Source: an uncultured Pelagibacteraceae bacterium
GTDB taxonomy: Bacteria > Pseudomonadota > Alphaproteobacteria > Pelagibacterales > Pelagibacteraceae
Direction of reading: 5' to 3'
Assembly (NCBI GenBank): GCA_902537845.1
Contig: CACBDC010000003.1
Span: forward strand, 1 to 64,000
Length of the DNA stretch: 64,000 nt
Positions 46,759-54,754 of this stretch are shown here, one piece after another; within the stretch, counting starts at the first letter, position 1, and each line of letters begins with the position of its first letter. The position numbers and the translations under genes were made by a program. The notes below the pieces were generated by a model. That model was not told the DNA's origin. It did no database searches and saw nothing but the letters and a program-made list of their open reading frames with translations.

Positions 46759-47217
46759 ATGGTAATCAGTAAAAGAAAATTTTTTAAAGTCTTAGTTTCT
46801 TCAACTTTGACGCTACTATTTCCAATTAAAGCTATTTTAGCAGCCACTAAAAAGATTATTAATCCAAACTTATCTAAAGAGCAAAAAAATATTATGTTTA
46901 ATGATGGGACTGAAAGACCTTTTACTAGTGATTTGTTAAAAGAAAAAAGAAAGGGTTTTTATCATTGTGCTAATTGCGGAAACAAACTCTTCGTATCAAC
47001 TGCTAAGTTTGATAGCGGAACTGGCTGGCCTTCTTTTTCTGAATCTTTGCCAGGGGCTTTTAAAACTAAGATAGACTACAGCTTTGGCATGGAAAGAGTT
47101 GAATATCATTGTGCAAAGTGTGGAGCACATCATGGACATGTTTTCAATGATGGTCTAAAAGAATCAGGTAAAAGATTTTGTAATAATGGACTTTGTTTAA
47201 TTTTTAAACCAGAATAA
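46759..47217 (+). CDS. msrB: Peptide-methionine (R)-S-oxide reductase MsrB, probably exported
   Basis: Repairs methionine-R-sulfoxide in proteins. From the ATG at 46759 it has 152 residues; a TTG one codon earlier is possible. Zinc is held by Cys70, Cys73, Cys118 and Cys121, and the catalytic Cys141 is in GKRFCNNG. The core reads GTGWPSFSESLPGA and CGAHHGHVFNDG. Unlike cytoplasmic MsrB it has an N-terminal hydrophobic segment of about 20 residues after SKRKFFKVL, like a Tat signal with KR in place of RR, ending near AILAA. It is likely to act in the periplasm. Confidence 0.92.
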   Translation: MVISKRKFFKVLVSSTLTLLFPIKAILAATKKIINPNLSKEQKNIMFNDGTERPFTSDLLKEKRKGFYHCANCGNKLFVSTAKFDSGTGWPSFSESLPGAFKTKIDYSFGMERVEYHCAKCGAHHGHVFNDGLKESGKRFCNNGLCLIFKPE

Positions 47218-47221
47218 AATC

Positions 47222-47262
47222 AGCTTAATTTTACAAGAATATCATATTATTGAAGCTTTTTT
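47222..47262 (+). terminator. Weak candidate terminator after msrB
   Basis: AGCTT at 47222-47226 can pair with AAGCT at 47253-47257, which runs directly into six T residues. The loop is long (26 bases) and contains a small AATA/TATT helix. The stem is short and AT-rich, so this is only a possible Rho-independent terminator between msrB and the Glu-Pro repeat gene. Confidence 0.25.
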
Positions 47263-47332
47263 GTTCACAGACAGCACCCAATTCGTCCATGTTAGTAAGT
47301 GAATTTAGTAAATTTAAGTTTAAAATTAGTAA

Positions 47333-48013
47333 ATGGATCTAATTACAGTAATTGTCATTGGTGTAATAGTTGCAGCCACAGGTGTAATTAATCCGAAAGC
47401 TAAAGATCCAGAAGAATTAGCTAAAGCTCCTGAAACTCAGGTAACAACTCCAGAAGTTAAGGAACCAGAACCAGAACCAGAACCGGAGCCAGAACCAGAA
47501 CCGGAGCCAGAACCTGAACCGGAGCCAGAACCTGAACCAGAACCAGCAAAAGAGCCAGAACCTGAACCAGAACCTCAAAAAGAAGAACCAAAAGAGGAGG
47601 TAAATGCTGAACCAACTCAGGAGCAAGATGCAAAACCTGAAGAGGAAGAGGTTCAACCAGTTACAGAAGAGACTACTGAAGCTACAGATGAAAAAGGATT
47701 AAGTATGGTTAATATTCTTCTTTATATCCTAGGAGCTATTGCAGTAATTGCAGCTGGTATATATTTCTTTATGAGAAGAGAGTCTTCACCTAAAAGTGCT
47801 GCTGATATAGCTAGAGCCCAGTCTCAAAAAGATTTAACTCCTGAGCCTCAAGAAGAACCAGCACAAGAAGAAACATACTCAGAACCTGAAACTCAACCAG
47901 AACCTGAGCAACCAGTTCAAGAGGAAAAACCTTCAGAAACTACTGAAGAAGAGCTTCAATCAGGAAATGACGATCAATCATCAAATAACGATGATGAGAA
48001 TAATAACAGATAA
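47333..48013 (+). CDS. Glu-Pro repeat membrane protein of unknown function
   Basis: A 226-residue protein without a recognised domain. It opens with a hydrophobic segment (about 4-19) and then a Glu-Pro run of 14 perfect EP pairs (residues 44-71), followed by four more pairs after AK. A second acidic stretch precedes a membrane segment at about 125-146. The acidic, Pro/Glu/Gln-rich tail of about 80 residues ends in a run of Asn and Asp. The stiff charged arms between membrane anchors recall spacers that cross the periplasm, but nothing else supports a role. It is flanked by msrB and a converging nuclease gene. Confidence 0.75.
   Translation: MDLITVIVIGVIVAATGVINPKAKDPEELAKAPETQVTTPEVKEPEPEPEPEPEPEPEPEPEPEPEPEPEPAKEPEPEPEPQKEEPKEEVNAEPTQEQDAKPEEEEVQPVTEETTEATDEKGLSMVNILLYILGAIAVIAAGIYFFMRRESSPKSAADIARAQSQKDLTPEPQEEPAQEETYSEPETQPEPEQPVQEEKPSETTEEELQSGNDDQSSNNDDENNNR
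47462..47545 (+). repeat. Tandem hexanucleotide repeat coding for (Glu-Pro)14
   Basis: Fourteen copies of a GAR-CCN hexamer in frame. Within it an 18-base unit (three hexamers, GAACCG-GAGCCA-GAACCN) is repeated three times nearly exactly at 47480-47533, which suggests recent slippage or unequal crossover. The region is much richer in G and C than the rest of the window. Confidence 0.9.
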
Positions 48014-48017
48014 TTAA

Positions 48018-48785
48018 CTAAAATTTTTTTCCACCTTCTAGATAAGCACACTTCTCACAAGTTTTTTCAGTTTCAGGTGGTGTATCAAGATTTAAAACTT
48101 CTTTCATTTCAATTATCTTTTTTTCTATCCAAGATGTATCTACACGGTAGGGTATTAATGTAGTTTTGAAGTCTATTTTGTTATCAAATTTTTTATTTGT
48201 TTTTTCTCCATTACAAACATAAAAAAATGTTCGGTCTGAAACTTCAAAATTCATCTTTCTTAAAATATGAACATAAATATCCATTTGTAATTTATAGCTA
48301 AGATGCCATTCTGCATCTAGATAGGATGAGACTGTTACAGGATATGTTGACGATTGAGCTTTATAGTCTACTACAACTATTTTTTTTTCATTTAAATCAA
48401 ACCAGAGATCGTCAATACCTCCATGAATTATAAGATTAGTTTTTTCATCTAAATATGAAATTCCACCTTTTAAAGAATTTCTCCAGGTATCTAAGTCTTT
48501 GTGCTGATAAGGAACAAAGTTTAAATTATTTTTAATCATAATAGGATGGGGTTTTTGTTCTTTCCTATAAAGATCAAATTCCTTTTTTAATAACTCATCG
48601 ACTGCAACGTTTAGAGCCCATCCGGGCATAGAAGGTTCTTTAAGGCCTTTAACTCGATCTAAGTAAAAGCATCGTTTACAACTAAGAAAATTAAAAAATT
48701 TGGACCTACTTATTTTAAAAGGGGTGTTTGATTTTTTATCGTATATGGATGTTTTTCTCGTTCTGAAAGATATAGCGTCTTTCAT
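48018..48785 (-). CDS. PD-(D/E)XK (RecB/Cas4-like) nuclease with a likely Fe-S cluster
   Basis: A 255-residue protein that looks like a stand-alone RecB-family nuclease. The core shows GGIDDLWFD (Asp125, Asp126), a beta strand ending VVVDYKAQ (Asp140, Lys142) and QMDIY at 167-171, the PD-(D/E)XK and QxxxY motifs. Paired cysteines near the N terminus (Cys36 and Cys39, in SCKRC) and C terminus (Cys243 and Cys246, in CEKC) suggest an iron-sulfur cluster as in Cas4 and AddB. No CRISPR array or cas genes lie nearby. It ends one base before gltX starts, likely on the same transcript. Its substrate is unknown. Confidence 0.75.
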   Translation of the reverse strand: MKDAISFRTRKTSIYDKKSNTPFKISRSKFFNFLSCKRCFYLDRVKGLKEPSMPGWALNVAVDELLKKEFDLYRKEQKPHPIMIKNNLNFVPYQHKDLDTWRNSLKGGISYLDEKTNLIIHGGIDDLWFDLNEKKIVVVDYKAQSSTYPVTVSSYLDAEWHLSYKLQMDIYVHILRKMNFEVSDRTFFYVCNGEKTNKKFDNKIDFKTTLIPYRVDTSWIEKKIIEMKEVLNLDTPPETEKTCEKCAYLEGGKKF

Positions 48786-50174
48786 TTAAATTTGTTTAAG
48801 TCTTTTAACAACTTCGGTTTTATCTAATGATAAAATTACATCATATAAACCTGGCCCAAATCTTGAACCTACAAGGGCTATTCTTAAAGGTTGTCCTACA
48901 CCCTTAAAATTTGTCTTATGTTTATCAATTAGAGATTTAATTATAGGTTCTAAAGCTTCTTTAGATAACGAGGATAATTTCTCATATTCATTTATAAAGT
49001 CGCTAATTACTTTCTTAGACAAATCATCAATAAGTTTTTTATCATTCGCATCAATCTCAATTTTATCATTAATAATATATTGAGCATTATTCCAAATATC
49101 CTCAAGAGTTTTTGCTTTATTCTTCAAAAAACCCATTGATTTTAAAAGCATATTCTCTTTTGCTTGATTTATAGGCTTTTTGTATTTCGAGATGTATTCT
49201 TTAAAGAAATTAAATAAATTTTTTTCTTCAATCATCTTTATATAAGTTTCATTGATTGAAAAAATTCTATTCATATCTAGTTTTGAAGGCGATTTACCAA
49301 CACCACTTAGGTCAAATAAATCTATACTTTCTTGTTTAGTAAAAATCTCTTTATCTTTATAAGACCACCCTAATCTTAATAAATAATTTCTTAAAGCATC
49401 TGAAATAATTCCAATCTTAATATAATCTTCAAGGGTAGAAGCGTTATCTCTTTTAGATAATTTTTTTCCTTGTTCACTGTGAATTAAAGGAATGTGTGCA
49501 AAGCTTGGAACCTCCCAATCCATAGCATCATAGATCTGTTTTTGTTTAAAAGAATTAATCATATGATCATCACCTCTAATTACATGTGTAATTTTCATCT
49601 CATGGTCATCAACTGTGGCTGATAATTGATATGTTGGTGATTTATCTTTTCTTAATATTACAAAATCTTCAATTGTGGAATTTGAAATATTTCTTTCGCC
49701 TTGAACTAAATCTTTTATAATTGTGTTTCCGGAAATTTTACTTTTAAACCTAATTACCGGTTTTACACCCTCTGGAATCACAAGGTCTTTTGCGTCTCTC
49801 CATTTTCTATTATAAACATACGGTATACCTTGTTTTTTACACTTCTCTTTTTGTTCATTTATTTCTTCTTCTGAGCAATAACATTCATAAGCAAAACCTT
49901 TTTTAATAAGCTCTTCAGCAACAGCGATGTGTTTATCAATATTTTCAGATTGAATATACTCCTTCCCATCATGTTCAATGCCAAGCCAAGATAATGAGGA
50001 AATAATTTGTTTTTTGAATTCGTCTTTTGATCTTTCTTTGTCAGTATCTTCAATTCTTAAGAAGTATTTACCTTTGTTTCTTTTGGCTAAAAGCCAATTA
50101 AATAAAGCTGTTCGAACACCGCCAATGTGAAGAGGCCCAGTAGGAGAGGGCGCAAACCTACAATTAAAAGACAT
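48786..50174 (-). CDS. gltX: Glutamyl-tRNA synthetase
   Basis: Charges tRNA-Glu; class I synthetase. It has 462 residues, with the HIGH motif in APSPTGPLHIGGVRTALFNW near the N terminus and the KMSKS-like KLSKRDNAS in the middle. LRIEDTDKERS and VDDHEMKITHVIRGDDH are further family blocks, and a helical anticodon-binding domain forms the C-terminal third. It lies directly after lexA on the minus strand. Many alphaproteobacteria use the enzyme for both tRNA-Glu and tRNA-Gln; that cannot be judged here. Confidence 0.97.
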   Translation of the reverse strand: MSFNCRFAPSPTGPLHIGGVRTALFNWLLAKRNKGKYFLRIEDTDKERSKDEFKKQIISSLSWLGIEHDGKEYIQSENIDKHIAVAEELIKKGFAYECYCSEEEINEQKEKCKKQGIPYVYNRKWRDAKDLVIPEGVKPVIRFKSKISGNTIIKDLVQGERNISNSTIEDFVILRKDKSPTYQLSATVDDHEMKITHVIRGDDHMINSFKQKQIYDAMDWEVPSFAHIPLIHSEQGKKLSKRDNASTLEDYIKIGIISDALRNYLLRLGWSYKDKEIFTKQESIDLFDLSGVGKSPSKLDMNRIFSINETYIKMIEEKNLFNFFKEYISKYKKPINQAKENMLLKSMGFLKNKAKTLEDIWNNAQYIINDKIEIDANDKKLIDDLSKKVISDFINEYEKLSSLSKEALEPIIKSLIDKHKTNFKGVGQPLRIALVGSRFGPGLYDVILSLDKTEVVKRLKQI

Positions 50175-50193
50175 TTCTATTAATTAGACTATT

Positions 50194-50868
50194 TTAGTGA
50201 AAGTTTCTATATAAAGAAACAAGTTTACCTTGAATTTTTATTCTATTCGCAGAATAGATTTTTGTACCGTAGTTTCTATTTGCAGCTTCTAGTGCAATAG
50301 TGTTTCCTTTTTTTCTAACTCTTTTTAAAGTTGCTTCTTGGTCATCAATTAAAACAACTGCAATCTGACCACTATCTACATTTGAAGTTTTCTTAACGAT
50401 TACTGTATCACCATCATTGATACCAGCTTCAATCATTGAGTCACCTTTTACTTTTAAACCATAATGCTCACCATTATTTTGCAAATCTTCAGGTATAGCT
50501 ACTTTATCAACTTCTTGTTGAATTGCTTCAATAGGAGTTCCTGCTGCAATACTTCCTAAAACTGATACATCGCTTGATTTCGTTTTTTCTTTATCGAGCC
50601 CACCTTTTATAACGCTTGGCGTAAAGGTATTAAAAATATCATTAGCACTAGCGTTTTCTGGTAGTTTAACAACTTCTAAAGCTCTTGCTTTATGGGCCAA
50701 TCTTTTTACAAATCCTCGCTCTTCTAAAGCTGAGATTAATCTATGAATTCCTGATTTCGACTTAAGGTTGAGTGAATTTTTCATCTCTTCATAAGATGGA
50801 GATATTCCAGAAGATCTAATCTTCTTGTTAATGAACAATAGTAAGTTTTTTTGTTTTTTTGTAAGCAT
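50194..50868 (-). CDS. lexA: SOS repressor LexA
   Basis: Repressor of the DNA-damage response that cleaves itself when bound to RecA filaments. The start is set at the ATG giving MLTKKQKNLLLFI (224 residues); an upstream in-frame ATG at 50886 would add six residues. The N-terminal winged-helix domain spans about 1-65. The cleavage site is Ala109-Gly110 (SIAAGTP), and the Ser-Lys dyad is Ser144 (GDSMIEAG) and Lys182 (TLKRVRK). A GTTC-N7-GTTC box just upstream shows self-regulation. trpC lies upstream on the same strand and gltX follows. Confidence 0.97.
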   Translation of the reverse strand: MLTKKQKNLLLFINKKIRSSGISPSYEEMKNSLNLKSKSGIHRLISALEERGFVKRLAHKARALEVVKLPENASANDIFNTFTPSVIKGGLDKEKTKSSDVSVLGSIAAGTPIEAIQQEVDKVAIPEDLQNNGEHYGLKVKGDSMIEAGINDGDTVIVKKTSNVDSGQIAVVLIDDQEATLKRVRKKGNTIALEAANRNYGTKIYSANRIKIQGKLVSLYRNFH

Positions 50869-50890
50869 AGAACAAACCTCGTACATACAT

Positions 50891-50905
50891 GTTCTATAAA
50901 AGTTC
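50891..50905 (-). promoter_or_regulatory. LexA operator (alphaproteobacterial SOS box) upstream of lexA
   Basis: On the plus strand GTTC at 50891-50894 and GTTC at 50902-50905 are separated by seven bases. This is GAAC-N7-GAAC read in the direction of lexA, the direct-repeat operator known for alphaproteobacterial LexA. It begins 23 bases before the chosen start codon. A TTGTAA-like -35 lies farther upstream, so the box would cover the promoter. It is the expected autoregulatory site. Confidence 0.85.
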
Positions 50906-50938
50906 TATTTAAATTACAACTCGAAATAAGCCTTAATT

Positions 50939-51733
50939 TTATTGAATTATTTGAGTAAATTTTTTCAATAACTCAGCAGGATTGTCGGATTTTAAAAGTG
51001 ATTCACCAATTAAAAAATTTTTAATTCCTGTCTTTTTATAAATATATTTGGCATCACTTTCATTCTTAATACCACTCTCTGAAATGATAGGGCCTCTATG
51101 TTCTTTTAAAGTTTCAAAAATAGAAATAGTATTATTTATAGAGATATCTAATGTTTTTAAATTTCTATTATTAATACCAATTAAAGCATCTTCGTACTTT
51201 AAAGCATTTTCAGCCTCTTTATTATCATGCACTTCAACTATTACTGAAAGTTTATGCCTCATTGCTTCAGCATAAATTTCATCTGCTAATTTAGTATCTA
51301 GTGCAGCTACTATGATTAAAATACAATCACTACCGTAACTTTTAGATAATGCAATTTGGTAGGGATCAATAAAAAAATCTTTAGCCAAAACAGGAATTTT
51401 AAATTTATTTTTTATATCTCTTATATAATCAAGTTTACCAAGAAAATATTTTTCTTCAGTTAAAACTGAAAGGCAAGTGGCACCGTTATCTACGTACATT
51501 TTTGCAATATTTAAATGATTAAAATTTTTTACTAATTCTCCAGCAGAGGGGCTTGCTTTTTTTATCTCTGTTATCAGTGATGCCCCTTTATTACTGTTTA
51601 TAACTTCTTTAAAATCTAAAAAGATGTTTAAAGATTTAATTGTATTTTCGATAGAGTCTAAAGAATTAGTATTTTTAATTTCTTTTAAAGACTCTTTTTT
51701 ATTCTCAATAATTTTATCTAAAACATTAACCAT
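50939..51733 (-). CDS. trpC: Indole-3-glycerol phosphate synthase
   Basis: Fourth step in tryptophan synthesis, a TIM barrel of 264 residues. Conserved blocks are SLITEIKKASPSAGEL near the first strand, ATCLSVLTEEKYFLG and VLAKDFFIDPYQ, which includes the catalytic Lys. EVHDNKEAENAL, LIGINNRNLKTL and ISESGIKN follow. It is not fused to TrpF. It is the last trp gene of a trpE-G-D-C run on the minus strand and shares one base with trpD. The gene order then passes to lexA. Confidence 0.96.
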   Translation of the reverse strand: MVNVLDKIIENKKESLKEIKNTNSLDSIENTIKSLNIFLDFKEVINSNKGASLITEIKKASPSAGELVKNFNHLNIAKMYVDNGATCLSVLTEEKYFLGKLDYIRDIKNKFKIPVLAKDFFIDPYQIALSKSYGSDCILIIVAALDTKLADEIYAEAMRHKLSVIVEVHDNKEAENALKYEDALIGINNRNLKTLDISINNTISIFETLKEHRGPIISESGIKNESDAKYIYKKTGIKNFLIGESLLKSDNPAELLKKFTQIIQ

Positions 51734-52728
51734 TATTTTGATTGTAACTTTGTCAAATGTTCAAAAACTTTACCAGAACTTAGATGTTTAGCAGCTTTAT
51801 CAAAAGCATTTTTAAAATTATTTTCTTTTCCTGAAACAATTAATCCAGCTGCAACATTTAAAGCAACGGATTGTGAGAATTCATTAGAAGTTCCCTTATA
51901 AATATCAATAATTTTTTCTGCATTGTATTCTGCATTTTTACCTTTTAAATTTTCATTATCACCTTGAATAATACCAAGTTCTTTTGGATCAATTGTAAAT
52001 TCATTAATTTTACCATTTTTTAATTCCACAACATTAGTTTTTGCAAACGGAGAAATTTCATCCATTCCATCATCACTATGAACAATATAAGCGTGTACAA
52101 CATTATTTTCTTTTAAAGCTTCTGCAAAAGGTTTCATCCATTTTTTATCAAAAACCCCTATAACTTGTCTTTTAACTTGAGCCGGGCTACTTAAAGGACC
52201 AATTAAATTAAAAATTGTTTTCTTCCCCATTTTTTTTCTAGCAGGCCCGACGTGTTTCATAGCCGAGTGATAATTCGGGGCAAACATAAAAGCAAAATTT
52301 AAATTTTTTATACTTTCTTCCGCCTCATTTGGTTTTAAGTTAATATTTATTTTTAAAGCTTCTAATACATCTGCTGAACCACAATTAGATGAAACAGCTT
52401 TATTACCATGTTTTGCTACTTTAACTCCCATACTAGCTAAAACAATTGCAGCGGCTGTCGAAATATTTAAAGAATTTTGACCGTCTCCTCCAGTCCCACA
52501 AGTATCAATAGTGTCAGGTTCACAAGAAACTTTTGTAGCTTTATCTCTTAAGACGAAGATACCACCTGCTAATTCATCCTTTGTTTCACCTTTTTTTATT
52601 AATGCCTCTAGAATTTCAATAATTTGATTTTCTGCGTGTTTACCCTCCATTAAATTTGAAAATAGAAATTTGCTATCCTTAAATGAAAGGTTTTGACCCT
52701 GTTTTAATTTAGCTACTATATCCGACAT
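51733..52728 (-). CDS. trpD: Anthranilate phosphoribosyltransferase
   Basis: Second step of tryptophan synthesis. The 331 residues show the helical N-terminal domain and the PRPP/pyrophosphate loop DTCGTGGDGQNSLNIST. KHGNKAVSSNCGSADVLEAL, FAPNYHSAMKHVGPARKKMG and FNLIGPLSSPAQ follow. All of these are family signatures. It is a stand-alone enzyme, not fused to TrpG as in enterobacteria. It lies one base after trpG and overlaps trpC by one base. Confidence 0.97.
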   Translation of the reverse strand: MSDIVAKLKQGQNLSFKDSKFLFSNLMEGKHAENQIIEILEALIKKGETKDELAGGIFVLRDKATKVSCEPDTIDTCGTGGDGQNSLNISTAAAIVLASMGVKVAKHGNKAVSSNCGSADVLEALKININLKPNEAEESIKNLNFAFMFAPNYHSAMKHVGPARKKMGKKTIFNLIGPLSSPAQVKRQVIGVFDKKWMKPFAEALKENNVVHAYIVHSDDGMDEISPFAKTNVVELKNGKINEFTIDPKELGIIQGDNENLKGKNAEYNAEKIIDIYKGTSNEFSQSVALNVAAGLIVSGKENNFKNAFDKAAKHLSSGKVFEHLTKLQSK

Positions 52729-52729
52729 A

Positions 52730-53296
52730 TTAGTTAGTGATAAAATTTTTAATTAATTTCATTCCCATTTTAGTACTTATACTCTCAGGATGAAACTGAA
52801 ACCCATGTATATTATAATTTTTATGCATCAAGCCCATAATTGTCTTATTTTTGGTTTCTGCAGTAATTATCAAGTCTTTTGGAAACTTTTTACGATCCAC
52901 TACGAGGCTGTGATATCTCGTGGCTTCAAAATTATTTTTTATATTCCTAAATAGACCTATTCCTTGATGTTGAATTTTACTAGTTTTTCCATGCATTAAA
53001 TTCTTAGCTCTTACGATTTTTCCACCAAAAACCTGACCAATGATTTGATGACCTAGACATACTCCAAGAATGGGTATTTTTTTATGAACTTCTTTAACTA
53101 TTTTTAAACAGTTACCGGCTTGATTTGGATTACCTGGACCAGGCGAGATAACAATTTTATTATATTTTTTTCTTAAAATTGTTTTACCATCAATTTTGTC
53201 ATTTCTAACTACGTCAATATTCTTTTTAAAATTAGAGATATAGTGATATAAGTTATAAGTAAAACTGTCATAGTTATCTATTAATAAAACTTTCAT
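52730..53296 (-). CDS. trpG: Anthranilate synthase component II (glutamine amidotransferase)
   Basis: Provides ammonia from glutamine to TrpE; it may also serve para-aminobenzoate synthesis. The class I amidotransferase of 188 residues has DNYDSFTYNLYHY at the N terminus and the oxyanion loop ISPGPGNPNQAG. The nucleophile is in GVCLGHQIIGQ, and the His-Glu pair is in FQFHPESIST. The gene lies between trpE and trpD, with no gap to trpE. Confidence 0.97.
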   Translation of the reverse strand: MKVLLIDNYDSFTYNLYHYISNFKKNIDVVRNDKIDGKTILRKKYNKIVISPGPGNPNQAGNCLKIVKEVHKKIPILGVCLGHQIIGQVFGGKIVRAKNLMHGKTSKIQHQGIGLFRNIKNNFEATRYHSLVVDRKKFPKDLIITAETKNKTIMGLMHKNYNIHGFQFHPESISTKMGMKLIKNFITN

Positions 53297-54754
53297 TTAA
53301 TCGACCGCCTTCATTAAAGCTTTAGCTTTGTTGACTGTTTCAGCATACTCTTTTTCAGGTTTACTATCTGCAACTACACCAGCACCAGCTTGCACATAAA
53401 ATTTTTTGTTTTTAATTAAGGCTGTTCTTAAAGCTATACACGTATCAAATTCACCGTTAGGAGTGAAATAGCCTATACCTCCTGCGTATAATTTTCTTTT
53501 ATTTTTCTCTAATTCATCAATGATTTCCATTGCTCTTATTTTAGGAGCACCACTTACAGTGCCGGCTGGAAAGCCTGATAATAAAGTCTCAAACAATGAA
53601 AATTGATTATTAAATTTACCTATAACATTAGATACGATGTGCATTACATGAGAATATTTTTCAACTTTAAACTTTTCAGTCACTTTAACTGTGTTTACTT
53701 TTGAAACTTTTCCAACGTCATTTCTTCCAAGATCTAATAACATTAAATGTTCTGCCAGCTCTTTTTTATCTTTTAAAAGATCTAATTCATACTTTTTGTC
53801 CCCTTTGCTATTTTTTCCTCTAGGTCTAGTACCAGCGATTGGCCTGATTGTTACTTCTCCACCTCTAAGTCTCACTAGTATTTCTGGACTGCTACCTAAT
53901 ATATTAAAATCTTTATAATTAAAATAAAACATAAAAGGCGAGGGATTAGATTTTCTTAAATGATTGTAAATTTCTATCGGTGTTTTATTTATTTTTCTCT
54001 CAAACCTCTGACTCAATACAACTTGAAAAATATCTCCTTTCTCAATGTATGTTTTTGCTTTTTTAACAAGTAATTTAAATTTTCCTTTTGATGTATTTGA
54101 TTTAATCAAATTCTTGTTAGGTTTAAATGTAAATTGTTCTGGTAGTTTAATTTCCTCAAAACCTTCATACAAATCAAACCTTTTATTTATAGCGTCATAC
54201 TCTTCCTTATAATTCGTAATTTTTGTATCTGCATATACATTCTCTACATAAAAAATCTTTTTTTTTACATTATCGTAAATAATTAAATTTTTAGGTCTTG
54301 ATAATCTAACATCGGGAATTTCAAGATCATCTTTACAACTGTTTGGTATTTTTTCTATATAACGGATAACATCATAAGAAAAATAACCTACAAGCATAGA
54401 AGACATTGAAGGTAATTGTTTTGGAATTTTTATTTTAAATTCCTTTATCAGTTTATTTATATATTTTAATGGATCAGATTTAATCTTAATTTTTTTTTCT
54501 GAACTATAAATTGTAATAATTTTTTTATTTATATCCCAAATTTTATCAGGATTAAGACCAATTATTGTATAACGGCCTTTAATTATTCCTTTTTCAACTG
54601 ACTCAAAAATAAAACTATTTTTTTCAGCCAACAAAAATCTAAATAAGTTTTCGACCTTGTAATATTGTTTACAAGTTCTTGATCTAAATAAAATTTGATT
54701 TTTTTTTTTAGAATGATTATTTTTAAATTCTTTAAAACTTAAATTTATCTTCAT
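53297..54754 (-). CDS. trpE: Anthranilate synthase component I
   Basis: Makes anthranilate from chorismate; first step of tryptophan synthesis. In 485 residues the C-terminal chorismate-binding domain has DIFQVVLSQRFER, RPIAGTRPRG, LLDLGRNDVGKVS, PAGTVSGAPKIRAMEIIDEL and YAGGIGYFTPNG. The N-terminal domain is more variable. A regulatory LLES-like tryptophan-binding motif is not clear (FESVEKGIIKGRYTIIG is in the expected place). It overlaps the preceding chaperone gene by 4 bases and no trp attenuator leader is possible there. Confidence 0.95.
   Translation of the reverse strand: MKINLSFKEFKNNHSKKKNQILFRSRTCKQYYKVENLFRFLLAEKNSFIFESVEKGIIKGRYTIIGLNPDKIWDINKKIITIYSSEKKIKIKSDPLKYINKLIKEFKIKIPKQLPSMSSMLVGYFSYDVIRYIEKIPNSCKDDLEIPDVRLSRPKNLIIYDNVKKKIFYVENVYADTKITNYKEEYDAINKRFDLYEGFEEIKLPEQFTFKPNKNLIKSNTSKGKFKLLVKKAKTYIEKGDIFQVVLSQRFERKINKTPIEIYNHLRKSNPSPFMFYFNYKDFNILGSSPEILVRLRGGEVTIRPIAGTRPRGKNSKGDKKYELDLLKDKKELAEHLMLLDLGRNDVGKVSKVNTVKVTEKFKVEKYSHVMHIVSNVIGKFNNQFSLFETLLSGFPAGTVSGAPKIRAMEIIDELEKNKRKLYAGGIGYFTPNGEFDTCIALRTALIKNKKFYVQAGAGVVADSKPEKEYAETVNKAKALMKAVD

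Noticed and set aside
47289..47342. A 17-codon ORF overlapping the start of the Glu-Pro repeat gene
   Set aside because: It could be a leader peptide, but it has no ribosome-binding site, no recognisable regulatory codons, and short ORFs like it are frequent in AT-rich DNA.
47462..47577. Regular repeats that could suggest a CRISPR array
   Set aside because: The repeats are hexamers in frame with no unique spacers and encode Glu-Pro, so they are coding repeats. No other array-like pattern appears in the window.
48018..48785. Calling the RecB-like nuclease a CRISPR Cas4
   Set aside because: No cas1, cas2 or array is nearby, and related stand-alone nucleases exist outside CRISPR systems.
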